Source of the DNA: Ulva prolifera | Taxonomy: Eukaryota; Chlorophyta; Ulvophyceae; Ulvales; Ulvaceae | Assembly (NCBI GenBank): GCA_023078555.1 | Contig: CM041201.1 | Span: 1,681,713-1,745,712 of the forward strand | Length of the DNA stretch: 64,000 nt | Direction: 5' to 3' | Part shown: in pieces, positions 1-10,504 of the stretch | Numbering within the stretch: the stretch's first letter is position 1 | How the letters are laid out: the number at the start of each line of letters is the position of its first letter | Program-made: the position numbers and the translations under genes | Notes under the pieces: model-generated | What the model was told of the DNA's origin: nothing | The model's input: only the letters and a program-made list of their open reading frames with translations | Databases searched by the model: none

Positions 1-159
1 ACACAGCACAAGCCACGCAGCGCAAGGCCGCTCAGGCCGGGCGGACAGCTGGGCTGAGAGCTGGACGTGATCCCCCTGCAGCGGAAACCTTTTCTCTTGA
101 GAACGTCGCAACTGGGACGCGAGCCCAGGCCACGCCGCATGCATGGCCTCCTGCTGCAG

Positions 160-253
160 AGATCCCGTTTGCCGTGGCCGCCCAAGCAGTGGCCGACAGC
201 GGGCTGGTGATGCTGAAGAGCCTGTTGTGGTGGCCCCTGCAAGCCACGTGCAC
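160..253 (+). CDS. possible upstream ankyrin-type exon (weak)
   Basis: An open stretch follows a CTGCTGCAG acceptor and ends before a GTGAAT donor. It reads PFAVAAQAVADSGLVMLKSL, which resembles the helix pair of an ankyrin repeat, and it is in the same frame as the clear ankyrin exon starting at 1237. The link across the roughly 980-bp gap is inferred, because no other exon between them is recognised. It could equally be chance coding in GC-rich DNA. Confidence 0.2.
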
Positions 254-1236
254 CGGTGAATACTCCACAGGGCGCAGTTACTGCCGCTTGTCGAGATCAC
301 CAGAAGGGACGCCGGTCATCCACTTCTGCACAGGTGCCGCCTCGGCCACATTTTTAAATGCCATCCTTTGCATGCGTTGCGGCCGTGCTCGAGATGCCGC
401 AGCTCCTGGCTCGTCAACCTTGGCCATTCAACCTTGACCCCCTGAAGGCCGAAGGGTGCCTGTAGTAGGAGGTGAACATGACTGGAAATCATATGTATCT
501 CAACATCTTCCGCTTGAAGCGGTGTGCTGTGACTGCGGCGAGCTGTATGCTCGTGCATCTTGCATGACCTGTGATCATCGTTTTACCATCTGTCTGCGGA
601 TCGCAGCTGGTCGCCCAGATGCCACTGCACATATGATTGTCACTATGGGCAGCCCGGCCTCTGAACCTCGCAGCCGTCTCCCCGCCGTCTCGCCTCCGGG
701 TCCGTGCCTGCAATGTTGCATTCATCTGCCAGATTAGACTTGATAAAGGCGTAAGTTGCATGTCATCAGATTAATGCGGTCAGCACGTGGAGGAAGCAGC
801 CCCCCGCATGTATGCAACATCTCAATGTATGCATGTATTTACAAAAGACAGAGGCCGGGCATGCTGCCGGTACTCAGAATCCATTCGCAAACCTGTTCAC
901 TCATTCATGGCACTAGCCCGGGCACGAGGGCTCGCACCACAGCCCTACCGGAATGTGCGCATGCTTACATAGCCAATATCTCATGTGTCCCAGCTTCCCG
1001 AGCTATTGCCGCACGCCTTGGTGTTCAGGTGTCGGGCACGATGTCACCCATGCACCGGAGCCACGCCGCCAATGCCACGTGCGTGTCAACCCAGCCACTC
1101 CAGCTGCTCGGTCTCTCAGAACTCGCGATTGAATCGACATGCAAGTCCTGTGTGAATGCAGCAGGTGCAAGCTTTAATCAGTCTCCATCGGTATGCCAAC
1201 GCACTGTACAGTGATGTGCAACTCTGTGCCCTGCAG
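254..1236. other. no supported gene
   Basis: Several short open frames on both strands overlap here. None has a recognisable domain or splice-consistent ends. It is probably an intron or the 5' region of the ankyrin gene, but nothing in the sequence proves that. Confidence 0.3.
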
Positions 1237-2285
1237 GAGACAGCCTGCTGCACTCGGCGTGTGCTTGTGGAAACGAGCATGCCGCGCGGTTCCTACTACA
1301 CTGTGGCGTGGACCCGCTCGGCCGCAACGCCGCCGGAGAGACGCCGCTGCACCGGCTGCGCTTCCCGCCTCGGGCCAGCGCCGAGGTCTCCCGCTGGCTC
1401 GCGCAAGCCCCGCCAGCCGTCACGCCATCCAATGGCAACGCTGCGGTTGTGTTCCCGGCTTCCTCGGGGCCGCCCGGCACTGTGGAGCACCCGCACACGC
1501 CGCCAGGGGGGGGCGCTGGCACTGGCGATGCAGCCGGCGACGTTGCCGGGTCTCCCTCGCAGACCTTCCCCCCTTTAGGTTTGCTGCGCGCTGGGCTGCT
1601 GCTGGCGGACGGGGCTGGTGTTACGGCGATGGAGGTGCTGTGCAAGGGCTGCTACTCGCGGTTCCGCGCCGCTACGCAGTGTGGTCGCGGCCGACTGTGC
1701 AGCGAGGGGGCGCGTAGCAGAGCGCGTGATGGTGCAGCAGGGGCGCACGATGCTGCGGCGCCTGTGGAAGGGGGTAGCGCTGGGCGCTCGGTGGGTGAGC
1801 TCAGCGTAGCAAGTGTCGGTGTGACCCTCGGACAACCTGGGGACGTGGCGCAGTTTAGACATGCATGCGTGTGCCGCGGGGCGGTGTGGGAGGCCGCGGG
1901 GGAAGAGAGCGTGCCGATATGCATGCTACTGGTGCCGGACGGCCTGCGTGCGCCGAGCCAGGCCGGTGGCGTGCTGGGCACGCTGCGCTGCCGCGGCGCG
2001 GGCACATGCATTGGCCCGCCGGCGGAGGCTGGTCACACCGCAAGCCCCGGAGCGGACGCGTCGGCGGGTGCGGGTGCGGGCGGAGTCGGCGGACCAGGCG
2101 AAGAGGGCGGATCGAGTTTTGCGGAGGGAGATGGGGAGCGTTGGGGAGCGTTGGACGCGGGGCGGTTTGCGCGCGGCAGAGTGCGGGGGGAGTTAGAGGG
2201 GGCGCTGCTGTCGGATCTGCCGCTGGATGCGCGGGTGGCGATCTGCTCGCGGGTTTGTCTGTGCCCTGTGCCAAGGAGCTGGTGA
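1237..2285 (+). CDS. ankyrin-repeat protein, 3' exon(s)
   Basis: After a pyrimidine-rich GCCCTGCAG acceptor (ending at 1236) the frame reads SLLHSACACGNEHAARFLL, then a short HCGVDPLGRNAAGETPLH turn. This is a canonical ankyrin repeat with the conserved TPLH. A second, weaker repeat begins right after it. The frame then runs through a Gly/Pro/Ala-rich low-complexity stretch to a TGA at 2283-2285. Ankyrin repeats mediate protein-protein binding, so no enzymatic role can be assigned. Extra small introns are possible in the GC-rich second half, because a GGTGAGC donor lies near 1794, so the C-terminal sequence is uncertain. The 5' part of the gene is not resolved. The ankyrin call is firm; the exon limits after about 1450 are not. 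Confidence 0.5.
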
Positions 2286-5218
2286 CGTGCTGTGCTGTGC
2301 TGGGCTCTGGGGAGCCGAAGGGTGTCAGGGGTACGGCTGCATGAGGAGAACCTCACCTGTAAGTCTGCAGTCCTGACGTTTCTATGGCCAGTTATCAGAG
2401 CGCCGGCTGCTCAAACTGCCCGCGCATAGCCACAGAATGATGTGTAATTGTGCTTCAATTCAGGGGCGGTATGTGATGCAGCATGCTATGTAGGGCTGTG
2501 GGTGTTGTGCTGTGTGAGCTGGGGCATGCTGTGGCGTAGGCTCCGCGCAACGCCGTCTGCGTTGGGCAGAGAATGGTTGCATGGCTGACAAATGCGTGGC
2601 CGGAAAGGGCCACAGCACGCCGCGCACAGCACGCCGCACACAGCCTCAGTGTTCTCTGGCACAGCTGTAGGCTTCTGCATTGGTGCAGCAGGTTATGAAT
2701 TCATGCCTGTTTCGAGGCGACTGCGACTGGCGGATCACCGAGGCCACCCGCCGTTCACATTGATAGCCGCCCTTGCACCATGTGTGTGTGATCAGGACAA
2801 AGTCGGTGTGGCCGGTAGCACCGCCAGGGCAACGAACAAGCACACCAACAGCCCATGTGTGCCTCGGCTGTGCCTCGGCTGTATTGTGTGCAGAGCACTG
2901 CTAATTCTCGACTACAGTATGTGAAAACTGCCACCTGGGTACAGTGTACACATAGCTGCTTGACCAAAGAATAGAGGTCAAATCAGAGTTCAGTGGTACA
3001 TGCATTGTGGCTGCAGCGGTGGTGCTTAAGTTTAAACTTATGGTTGCCGCACCTGGGTCACTGCCATGTATCGTGATCATATCATTCACATCGGCCACAA
3101 TTCCAGATATGTCATGCCTCACAAACTTATGGTGGCGCCAAAACATGCAAGTCGTTGCTTTGTCCCTTTGTCCCTTTGTCCGTGTAAGCTGTTTCTGACT
3201 GTGTCAGGCAGACACACACAGGTAGGGTAGGAGACACACTTACTAGATGTATTGTGCTGTGGCTATGTGCTTGAAGTGCTCCCAGTGCTCCCTGTCTTCG
3301 CAGTCAGTGCTGCCAGCCTCGTCGTTTGTCCTCGCAATACAGGTAACTTGTATTGGAAACACCCTGTGCCCCCTAGATCGCGGACCAGCAACCGCCGTGT
3401 TCCCATTGTGTGCAAGCTGGGATGTGCACGCACGCGGACAGCATAGATGATCCATTCTGATCTGGAGTGCTCATGTGAAGTGAAAGGATCATCCGACTGA
3501 GCATGGTGATCGAGGGGCACCCTCTGGCGTTGTCTGAACGCGACTGTAGTCCGCATGTAGCAGCGGCTTCCACGCGAGTCTGGTATTGTTATCCGGGGTA
3601 CTTGGCCCCCAGCCACTTTCGCTGCAGCCGAGACCGTGGCGAAGTTGATGGCAGATGCCACAGCTTGGCAGTCCACTATGGGCCCGACCTGTGCGTCAAG
3701 ATCTGTGGTATCTGCTGCGCCGGCGTTGCTAGAATGAATCATCGTGATTACCGATGCATAGAGATGCCGCGTCGGTATAGATGATCCCTGCTGGCGAACG
3801 TGCACACTACACCAGCACAACGGCTTCCAACCTGTCCATACACGTAGCGAAATCGGCGGGAAGTGCTAATGGAAGTCGAGTGTATGGCTGTAGATTCCTT
3901 GCTGCGCTGGTTGTTGATAGCGTCGACTTCGCGGCCCCTTCATGAGCTTTCGCGGTCATATACGCCAGCTACCCGGTCTCAATGCTTGTAAGTCTTGTGG
4001 GAAGCAATAAGCCTTGTTGCAGGGGGAAACGCAGTTGCGAGAGGTCATCCTGGAGAGCTGCCCGTTTCCCCAAGCGCCTATGCTATGTTGCAGCCACACT
4101 GTGCTTTGTCGTAATATATCTTCTCCGATGCGCACACCTGTGGTCGCTAAGTCGCTTCCTACGCGATCCATGGCGCGAAACAGCGTGCTGGTCGCCCGAC
4201 ATTCAGCGCAAGGCTGGCGCAACGCCTTGCCAGGACGTGTCTGTACCCGGCATGGTGCCCGAAGCCAAGGTACGACGCTGCAGATGCACTGAGCAAATTT
4301 AAAATTAGCCTTTCCTGCTGCTGTTTTGTGAGCTTTTCTCGGAAATCCATCAGGCTGTGCTGCATGACGTACGTAGCTACGCGTAGCTGTGTGTTGCTCG
4401 CATCCGGCGATGGCCAGTGCCGACGCGCCTTCCTAGCACCCGCCTTGTCATTGTACATCGCTCATGCTGCTTTGTGTCATGAAGTGTCTGGCCCAGGCTG
4501 ATCATTTTGGAACTCGCTTCGTGCACATGCTGGGGCCCGGCTACGAGAGCTCTCGCTACCGTGTCCGGCTTCAGCAGGTTCACAACGACATTCTGTACAT
4601 GAAACCTGACAAAGCATTGGAACTCTTCCGCTGGGGATCGTCAAACTGCAGTATCTACTTCTGTGTGCTCGTCAGCGAGCGCTTGTGCACGGCCACACGT
4701 GTACAAGGCACACACGAGCCGTACCTTTGCTTAACAGCACGCACAGATTCATATTATCACTTACCGATGCATCGTGCCAAGATCTCTTCCTGTACGGGCC
4801 CTGTGCTCACTGGTTCTGTGGTGAACGTCGTACCTGCCGAGGCGTATACATCTGTATCGACGCTGCCTTGCTTTGTGCAACGATCACAGATCCCAGCCAC
4901 ATATTCCACATCCCGCGCACCGTCTCCATGTAGACAGACAACCCAACGGCATATTCGTGTCAACATCGTGTCGCTGTGTACGTCGACGGAGCATACGTAC
5001 AGGGAACCACCGCCTCTCGCTAGCTGGCATGTTGAGTGCCTTTCCCCCTGCTCCGACCGGGACATCAAGGTGTAGACGCCAGAGATATGTATCCCCGGGC
5101 CCGGGCAACTCCACTGTCAACCCCCCTGGTCCGAGAGCGGAAGCAGCATTCACGTGCAACGCTAAGAACTGCCGCGAAACGCCATTGCGCCTCATGCGTA
5201 CCTGTATCATGTGCACAG
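2286..5218. other. intergenic or unresolved 5' region of the GT14 gene
   Basis: No convincing coding sequence. The first exon or exons of the glycosyltransferase gene, which should encode a start methionine and probably a membrane anchor, ought to lie in the 3' part, but I could not identify them. The stretch contains a CTTTGTCC tandem run near 3157-3182 and the LINE-3'-end-like motif at 2795-2830. Confidence 0.4.
2795..2830 (-). repeat. dispersed motif resembling a LINE 3' end, copy 1
   Basis: On the minus strand this reads GGCGGTGCTACC, a 14-16 nt variable spacer, then CTTTGTCCT. The same arrangement recurs at about 8425-8455 and at the minus-strand 3' terminus of the LINE fragment at 9018-10070. 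By analogy this is probably the 3' tail of a severely truncated non-LTR element. Its 5' limit cannot be placed. Confidence 0.4.
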
Positions 5219-7535
5219 GTGGCGCTGCTGTTCCTCGCCCGCAATGAGATTCCCACCGAGCCGCTGTGGGCGGCCTTCATCGCATCGGCGGCAGAGCTCT
5301 CCCCGATCGTCCACGTCCCCCCCACCACCCCCCGCAGGCCTACCACCCTGCCGCCGATCCAGCACCAAGACTTCAATGCCAAATGTGTCGGCCACATGGC
5401 CGCCAAAGCCCGCGCGCTCTACCACGGTGTGCCCCCCCTCTCACCACCTGCCTCGCCACCTGCCTGATGTTCCTCTGCCAAACCCTGTCAAGGCTGTGTG
5501 CATCGCGGAGCGTTGCCCATGCGGCTGGAGAGCGATGCGGAGCCCCTGAGAGCTCAGCGTGTCTCCCTTGTTTCACCGTGATCGTCTGTGTGACACCGGC
5601 ACTGAACCCTGGCTGTCACCATGTGGAGACACGCCGATCCTGCGATCTACAAGCTCTTATCATGGGCCTTCCTTGTACATGCGTGCAGCATAACGGTATG
5701 TACGCAGGACCGCCTGCGAGCCGCATCATGAGCCCCCCCACTGAGTGTGTCGTGCTCTGCAGCTGCGTGCCTTTGCATTTCCAGGGCTGTCACCCAGAAA
5801 ATAGAGCTGAATCTTCAGAATTGTTACATATGATCCGGCCCGACGACCCAACACTGCTCTGCAGGCACCGCACTGCAGCCGATCACCAACGTGACCGAGT
5901 GGCTTCAGGGCGCCACCCACGCCACCCTGACGCCGCGGCAGCTGTATGAGCGGCAGCGCCTGTTCTCCGTCTACGTGCACCGCCACCCTGCTGCACGGCA
6001 TGTGTGGGATTCTTCCAGTATCTTCTACGGCCGCGACATTCCGGACAGGTGCGGCGTGTCTTGCATGCCCCTGCATCATGTCGCTGCAGCCGCAGCGCGC
6101 CCGTCCATGGCATCGATGGGTCACCATGGCTGGGATGTCATGCATGGTCACAGTGCATGCATCGTCCACATGCATTGCGCCTTGCAGACAATGGCCCCGA
6201 CTTTGGCTGCGTGGCTTCTGCGTCACGTCACGTCTACACTGTGTGCATTGTGATCATGCATGGGCGCATGCTCCCCGTGCTCGCATGACACCAGTGTTTG
6301 TGTTTGCAGGATTCAAGCCGCGGCAGGCCAGCCGTCGCTTGTAGCCGCGCACCGCCTCCTGCTGAGCGCTGCGCTGCGCGACCCAGCCAACGCGATGTTC
6401 GTGCTCGTGTCAGAGACTTGTGTGCCCCTGCACCACCCGGCGCTGCTGTGGGCGCAGCTCATGGCCGAGGCACACGTGTCGCGCGTCGCGGCGCGCAGCA
6501 GGGACCTCGACCGCTTCCACCGCAGCATGACGACGCGTCACCTCCGGCCGCGGCACTTCTACAAGAGCAGCCAGTGGGTCAGCCTGACGCGCATGCATGC
6601 GGCCCTCGCCGCGGAGGACCAGCACGTGTGGCCGCAGTTTGAGGCGTTCTGCCGCTCCTCGGTGCGCTCCGTGCTGCGCCCCGTGCTGTGCGTGCTGCGC
6701 CCCGTGCTGTGCGTGCAACGCCGCCTCTGTCAACCTGGCTGCAGACATTTGTGAATGAGCGGCCATCGCGGAGCGTCAGAAGCAGGCGCACATGGGCTCG
6801 AGGGGCTCATGCGTTCGTAGCGCACCCAAGCATCAATTGTGCTGGGATCCATCCGTGATCAGCTGTGGTGTTCCACTCTCATCTGTCCCTCATGACTGCA
6901 ATGATGCATATCATGTGGCGTATGGTCCCGTTCATTCGGAATTGTCAATTTCGTCTTGAGGAACGGCGCAGTAAATCCAGACTTGCTTTACTTCCACCAC
7001 CCGACAGAAGTTTGCCCAAGCACCGCCATGTGACGTGTTCTCATCTCATGCAGGTGTTTTGTGGACGGGACCACGATTTCAGGGACCAGAGCTGCATCGC
7101 CGACGAGCACTACATCGCGACGCTCCTCGCGGTGTACGGTCAGCAGGCCGCCACCTCCCAGGCGGCGCAGCCCCTCACCTTTGCCTTTTTCGGCGACGGC
7201 GACACGCACCCCTTCACCTTCTACCCTGGCGACACCGCCACGGCGCAGCGCGCGATGATGTGCCGCCACTGGGACGGGTGCGTTCTGCGCGTGCTGTGCG
7301 TGATTTGTGTCGGCTCAGCGGTCACGCGGTCGTGGTGAACCGCACTGCGACGCTGAGCTGTGTCCCTGGCGAGCAGTGCTGGCGCTGCTGCTGCACCGCC
7401 ACTGCGTTCCCTGTTCCCGCACAGCTGCAGCTCAGACCGTGCCTGTTCGGTGCGATTACGATTGAGCAGGTCGGCCCGGCAGCATCATCCATTGACATGC
7501 AGCAGTCCGGCAGATTTGGTGAGGCCGGCAAATGA
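5219..7535 (+). CDS. Core-2/I-branching (GT14-type) glycosyltransferase, spliced, 5' end missing
   Basis: Four exons fit together with matching phases: 5219-5426, 5865-6048, 6310-6661 and 7054-7277. Family landmarks appear in order: VALLFLARNEIPTEPLW (strand of the Rossmann-like fold), FSVYVHRHP followed by FYGRDIPDR, a helix LVAAHRLLLSAALRDPAN, FVLVSETCVPLHHPALLW (the conserved F-L-S-E-x-C-x-P motif), QWVSLTRMHA, and DEHYIATLL followed by TFAFF and HPFTF. This is the plant and algal branch of the Core-2/I-branching family, type II Golgi-type enzymes that transfer a sugar in glycan or cell-wall synthesis; donor and acceptor cannot be told from sequence. Introns are GTGCG- or GTGTG...CAG. The last exon is uncertain: a 41-nt intron (7278-7318) would keep the frame open to TGA at 7533-7535, but a longer intron is possible. 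The initiating exon upstream of 5219 was not found. Confidence 0.85.
6664..6720 (+). repeat. short tandem duplication in GT14 intron 3
   Basis: A unit of about 21 bp (gtgctgcgccccgtgctgtgc) occurs twice in tandem directly after the exon 3 donor at 6662. It is intronic and probably neutral. Confidence 0.6.
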
Positions 7536-7591
7536 TTAGCAGCCCTCGGCGTCATCTTATGCCACGTCGTCGTACCGCACGGTAGGACCTT

Positions 7592-8254
7592 GTGGCCAGC
7601 CCCTCATGGGCTGATCAGATCACAGATGGCACCTCCAGAGGAGAGCCAAAGCTTGGATACATACCATCCTGTCCAATCTGTGTGCGCCCGGTCGCCAGAG
7701 GCAGATGCGGGTGCAGGTGGGAGCAAGAGTACAAGCGCTCCCTGAACAGCGTCCGGACCGTGTTCTCCTGGACGAGTCAGACCGCCCTCCTCCCGGACGC
7801 CGTTAGCCCCCGTGGGCGCGCCATGCAGCCCAGCCGGGCTGCCGCGGCGGGGTTTGCGGGCGATGGCGTCCGGGGGCTCCCCATGCATGGCGCAGTTGCA
7901 GTGGATGCCGGCGACGCACACGGCACCGCGGCAAATGCCACCGGCGGCAGCGGCGCAGCACACAGCATGCGCAGCATGATGAACAGCGGAGACGCGGATG
8001 CAGGCCCGTTGTTTGATGGGGCCGCCGCCGCGAAGGCTGTGCAGCAGGCGGGGGAGACGGAGCGGCTGCGGGGGATACGGGACGCGATGGCGGGCAACCT
8101 GCGGCGGCAGGAGTGGCTTGGGGGGTTCGAGCCGCTGAGCATGGGGTGCCCGTTGATGGGAAGGCGGGTCAGCGCCGCCGCCGTCAGCGAGTGGGCGGCC
8201 ACCGCATGGGACTGCGACGGCTTGGGTTTCTCCTGGTCGTGCTTGGACATATGA
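7592..8254 (+). CDS. GC-rich open region, strand ambiguous
   Basis: The plus frame is open for 220 codons and ends ATA TGA at 8249-8254. Its second half has a protein-like composition (FDGAAAAKAVQQAGETERLR, then IRDAMAGNLRRQEWLGG). The minus strand is also open across 7777-8469 with very high third-position GC and a plausible start at 8250 (MSKHDQEKPKPSQS). In DNA this GC-rich, frames on both strands stay open easily, so neither is secure. No domain is recognised. It lies about 60 bp after the GT14 stop, so it could also belong to a neighbouring or converging gene. Confidence 0.3.
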   Translation: MASPSWADQITDGTSRGEPKLGYIPSCPICVRPVARGRCGCRWEQEYKRSLNSVRTVFSWTSQTALLPDAVSPRGRAMQPSRAAAAGFAGDGVRGLPMHGAVAVDAGDAHGTAANATGGSGAAHSMRSMMNSGDADAGPLFDGAAAAKAVQQAGETERLRGIRDAMAGNLRRQEWLGGFEPLSMGCPLMGRRVSAAAVSEWAATAWDCDGLGFSWSCLDI

Positions 8255-8424
8255 TGTTGTACTGGTACACATGCATGTGGGGCATGCATGGCGCCGCCGC
8301 ATGTCGCAGTGGCATATGGCGGGTCTTGCTGGAATGAGCCTCCGTGAGCGTGTGCACGTGGCGTTGCACATATCGGGCGTCTGCTTTGTGGAGAGCCGCC
8401 TGTGGTGCGGGGTGCGTGTGGTAA

Positions 8425-8456
8425 GGACAAAGATGCGGAGGCAGGTAGCACCGCCT
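8425..8456 (-). repeat. dispersed motif resembling a LINE 3' end, copy 2
   Basis: The minus strand reads AGGCGGTGCTACC, a spacer, then CTTTGTCCTTACCAC. It matches the motif at 2795-2830 and the 3' end of the LINE at 9018. It is presumed to be a very short truncated insertion. Confidence 0.4.
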
Positions 8457-8987
8457 GGACAGCGCTCAAGAAAGTGAATGCTAATCTCAGATATGAAATC
8501 TGCCATCAGCAGGCTAGCGAGTGCGCCATGTCATCATCTACACAGGATGCGTGCGGGGTCGCCAACACTGAGGCATTGGACACAGGCATGGTTTGTTGTA
8601 TGAATCATGCTATATAGAGCAATTAACAGTATCACCAATTTCTGATTAGTTGAAAATTGAATACGGTAGAATTACAGATTTGTTGAGCAAAAACTACCTG
8701 ATATGTCAGTGTTGGGATGCCAGAGTACCGCAGCTGTCGTATCATGAGCATTCGTCTTGGGCAGCAAGCTTGATGCCATTCAGGCTCCCGCAAAAACATA
8801 GCACGTGAATCAGCGGCCTCGTCAGAGATACGCCCTTACAGCCGGCGGCGGCGTAGACTATACTACCAGCGCCCCGAGGATACCGACAGCCGTGCCAGGA
8901 ATCCATGCTGGGACATTTGTCGGCGTAGCGGTGGACGTCCGAGTCTCAGTGTCGAGCTGACGTGGTGCATCTCAACCGGACTGAAGG
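8457..8987. other. intergenic, gypsy insertion flank
   Basis: No coding sequence recognised. The last five bases (8983-8987, GAAGG) are the left copy of the gypsy target duplication; the right copy is 15958-15962. Confidence 0.5.
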
Positions 8988-9144
8988 TGTGACGATACGT
9001 CACATGCATAGATATGTGTTACAAGGACAAAGACAGCAAGTCGGGCAGCACCGCGAAAGGAGCAAGCAGACGAAGCAAACACTAAGACACCCACGAACAT
9101 CTCACCTAGCACCGGCGCAGCAAGCGACACAGATCCGCAGACCG

Positions 9145-9250
9145 CCAAGCACACACCCACACACCAGCACACACACGCACAGACCCACACACCCACAAAC
9201 CCAGACCCACACACGCGCACGCACAAACCCCACGGCCGACACACAACATC
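9145..9250. repeat. CA-rich microsatellite in the LINE 3' region
   Basis: Interrupted (CACA)n and (CCCACA)n units form a low-complexity tract. It creates spurious long frames rich in His, Thr and Pro on the plus strand and in Val, Gly and Cys on the minus strand. Confidence 0.8.
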
Positions 9251-9601
9251 ACAACCACCAGCACCACAACGCCCGCCGCCGGACGACAGGGCCAAACCCA
9301 ACACACTGCTGCCTGAGGCCGCCCATCATGGCCGCCCGATTGCCGGGGGCCGCCCCGGCCCCAAGACCCACCCCAACCCCACCAAGCCACAGCATACCAC
9401 GCCAGCCCGGCACACCGCCGCGCAGCCTCGCCGGCCCACGCCGCACCGCACCCAGGACAATGCAGCGCCCGAGCCGTTCCGCAGTCCCCGCACATGCCAA
9501 CGAAGGCATCCCGCACACCCATCGGACCCGGCCCAGCCGGAGTCAGAGGCCACAGGCCGGTGGCGTCAAGCGGACGGGGCGCCCAAGGGGCACCCCACCG
9601 C

Positions 9602-10057
9602 TCAGGCCGGATGGCGTGTAAGCGGCGAGAGGTCATCGGACGGGACCGTGAGTCCCGCCAAAACTGCCTTGCCCGCGTGGCGTGCCATCAGCGGAGCTGC
9701 GGCGCGCACCTGACGCACCACTGCACGACAGAGCGTCGTCGAGAGATCGCGCATTGCGTTCTTCAGGAAACGCCGCCGAGAGGCCGCGCCAGACCCTGCA
9801 GCCACATCAGCAAGCCTGTTGAGGAATGCAAACGCGGCCGGGCCAACACGGCCGTACGTCTCATGCGTCAGCGGGACCAGCGTGAACGCGCCCGCGCCGG
9901 CCCGGCCGTACTTTTCGCGCTTGCGCCGGTCGGCGGCCTCTGCCGAGGCACCGTCGCGGAGCGCCGCGGCGCTGACGTTCGAGGAAGCCAGCGGGTGGGT
10001 GACGCACACGTCGCCGATGACCACGTCGCCGATGATCACGTCGCCGATGAGAGTCAT
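9602..10057 (-). pseudogene. LINE ORF C-terminal domain, restriction-endonuclease-like (tentative)
   Basis: The 151-codon fragment has VCVTHPLA, then RREKYGRAGAGAFTLVPLTH with ETYGRVGPAAFAFLNRLA. The pattern D-V-x-V-T-x-P, K-x-x-x-Y, F-x-P-x-x-x-E-T-x-G resembles the C-terminal nuclease-like domain of LINE polyproteins seen in many algal and invertebrate genomes. The family call is from pattern memory and needs a profile search. The N-terminus is a tandem VIGDV/IIGDV repeat encoded by three 15-bp units at about 10005-10050, so the fragment starts in duplicated sequence. Truncation leaves no start codon context, so it is not functional. Confidence 0.55.
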
Positions 10058-10352
10058 ACATATTCTATGTCATGCATAGATATGTATGACATATAATATT
10101 CTGGAAGCCTCCGGAATGTCTCGTCAGCCTACAAGCTTGTGGCTGACAACACGGGGCACTGTCAACAGTGGTCGCCAGACCGTCTTGCGTCAGCAGGGCG
10201 GGCCATCTAGAAGCACGAGTCTAGAGATATCTAGAAGGAGTGCTTATGTCAGCCAAGCATGGCTTACGCGATGGAAGACTCTGGTGTGTACGGGGAACAG
10301 TGGGCTGAGCTCAGCACACTGTGGCAGGTGTCGTACACAGGCTGTCTTATAG

Positions 10353-10360
10353 TATATAAG
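10353..10360 (+). promoter_or_regulatory. TATA box of the gypsy 5' LTR
   Basis: TATATAAG lies 67 bp before the LTR end. It is identical in the 3' LTR at 15883-15890. Position and sequence fit the LTR core promoter. Confidence 0.6.
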
Positions 10361-10428
10361 CAGCTGGACCTTAAAGGGTAGAGGACAGATCTCTTCTTCT
10401 ATGTCTCTTGACTTAACAGCCGTTACAG

Positions 10429-10446
10429 TGGTATCGATGAGCTCCC
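10429..10446 (+). other. gypsy primer-binding site
   Basis: TGGTATCGATGAGC starts two bases after the LTR end. TGGTATC is the complement of a tRNA 3' end ...GATACCA, as in the initiator Met tRNA primer used by many LTR elements. The match beyond seven bases is imperfect, so the primer tRNA is inferred. Confidence 0.6.
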
Positions 10447-10504
10447 GAACCTATCTCCTATACGCTTCCACTCTGAATTTCTCCGAGTAGTTAACAGTAC
10501 TAGT

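Larger units (their letters stand above)
9018..10070 (-). mobile_element. 5'-truncated non-LTR retrotransposon inside the gypsy LTR
   Basis: The insert is flanked by CATGCATAGATATGT at 9003-9017 and 10071-10085, a 15-bp target duplication typical of target-primed reverse transcription. On the minus strand it begins within a C-terminal protein domain, continues through a CA/GT-rich 3' untranslated region and ends CTTTGTCCTTGTAAC without poly-A. The reverse transcriptase is entirely lost by truncation. Because the insert interrupts an LTR that is otherwise nearly identical to its partner, it is younger than the gypsy insertion. Confidence 0.85.
8988..10427 (+). repeat. gypsy 5' LTR, split by a nested LINE
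   Basis: The first 30 bp of the LTR are 8988-9017 and the remaining 342 bp are 10086-10427; together they make 372 bp, the same as the 3' LTR. The two parts are separated by the LINE fragment 9018-10070 and its 15-bp duplication. The LTR ends in GCCGTTACA, directly before the primer-binding site. Confidence 0.93.

Noticed and set aside
3157..3182. CTTTGTCC tandem run near 3160 as a further LINE 3' end
   Set aside because: It lacks the CGGTGCTRCC half of the motif and is a simple tandem repeat.
7604..8506. 300-codon minus-strand frame
   Set aside because: It overlaps other open frames on both strands in GC-rich DNA, starts inside the LINE-like motif, and has no domain; it is kept only as an alternative to the plus-strand reading.
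8962..9621. Long His/Pro/Thr-rich plus-strand frame and overlapping Val/Gly/Cys-rich minus-strand frames
   Set aside because: They are translations of a CA-rich microsatellite and GC-rich 3' sequence of the LINE inserted in the LTR, and the first codons run across the LTR boundary.
10086..10352. 88-codon frames repeated at 10086 and 15616
   Set aside because: They are identical because both lie in the gypsy LTRs; there is no reason to think they are translated.
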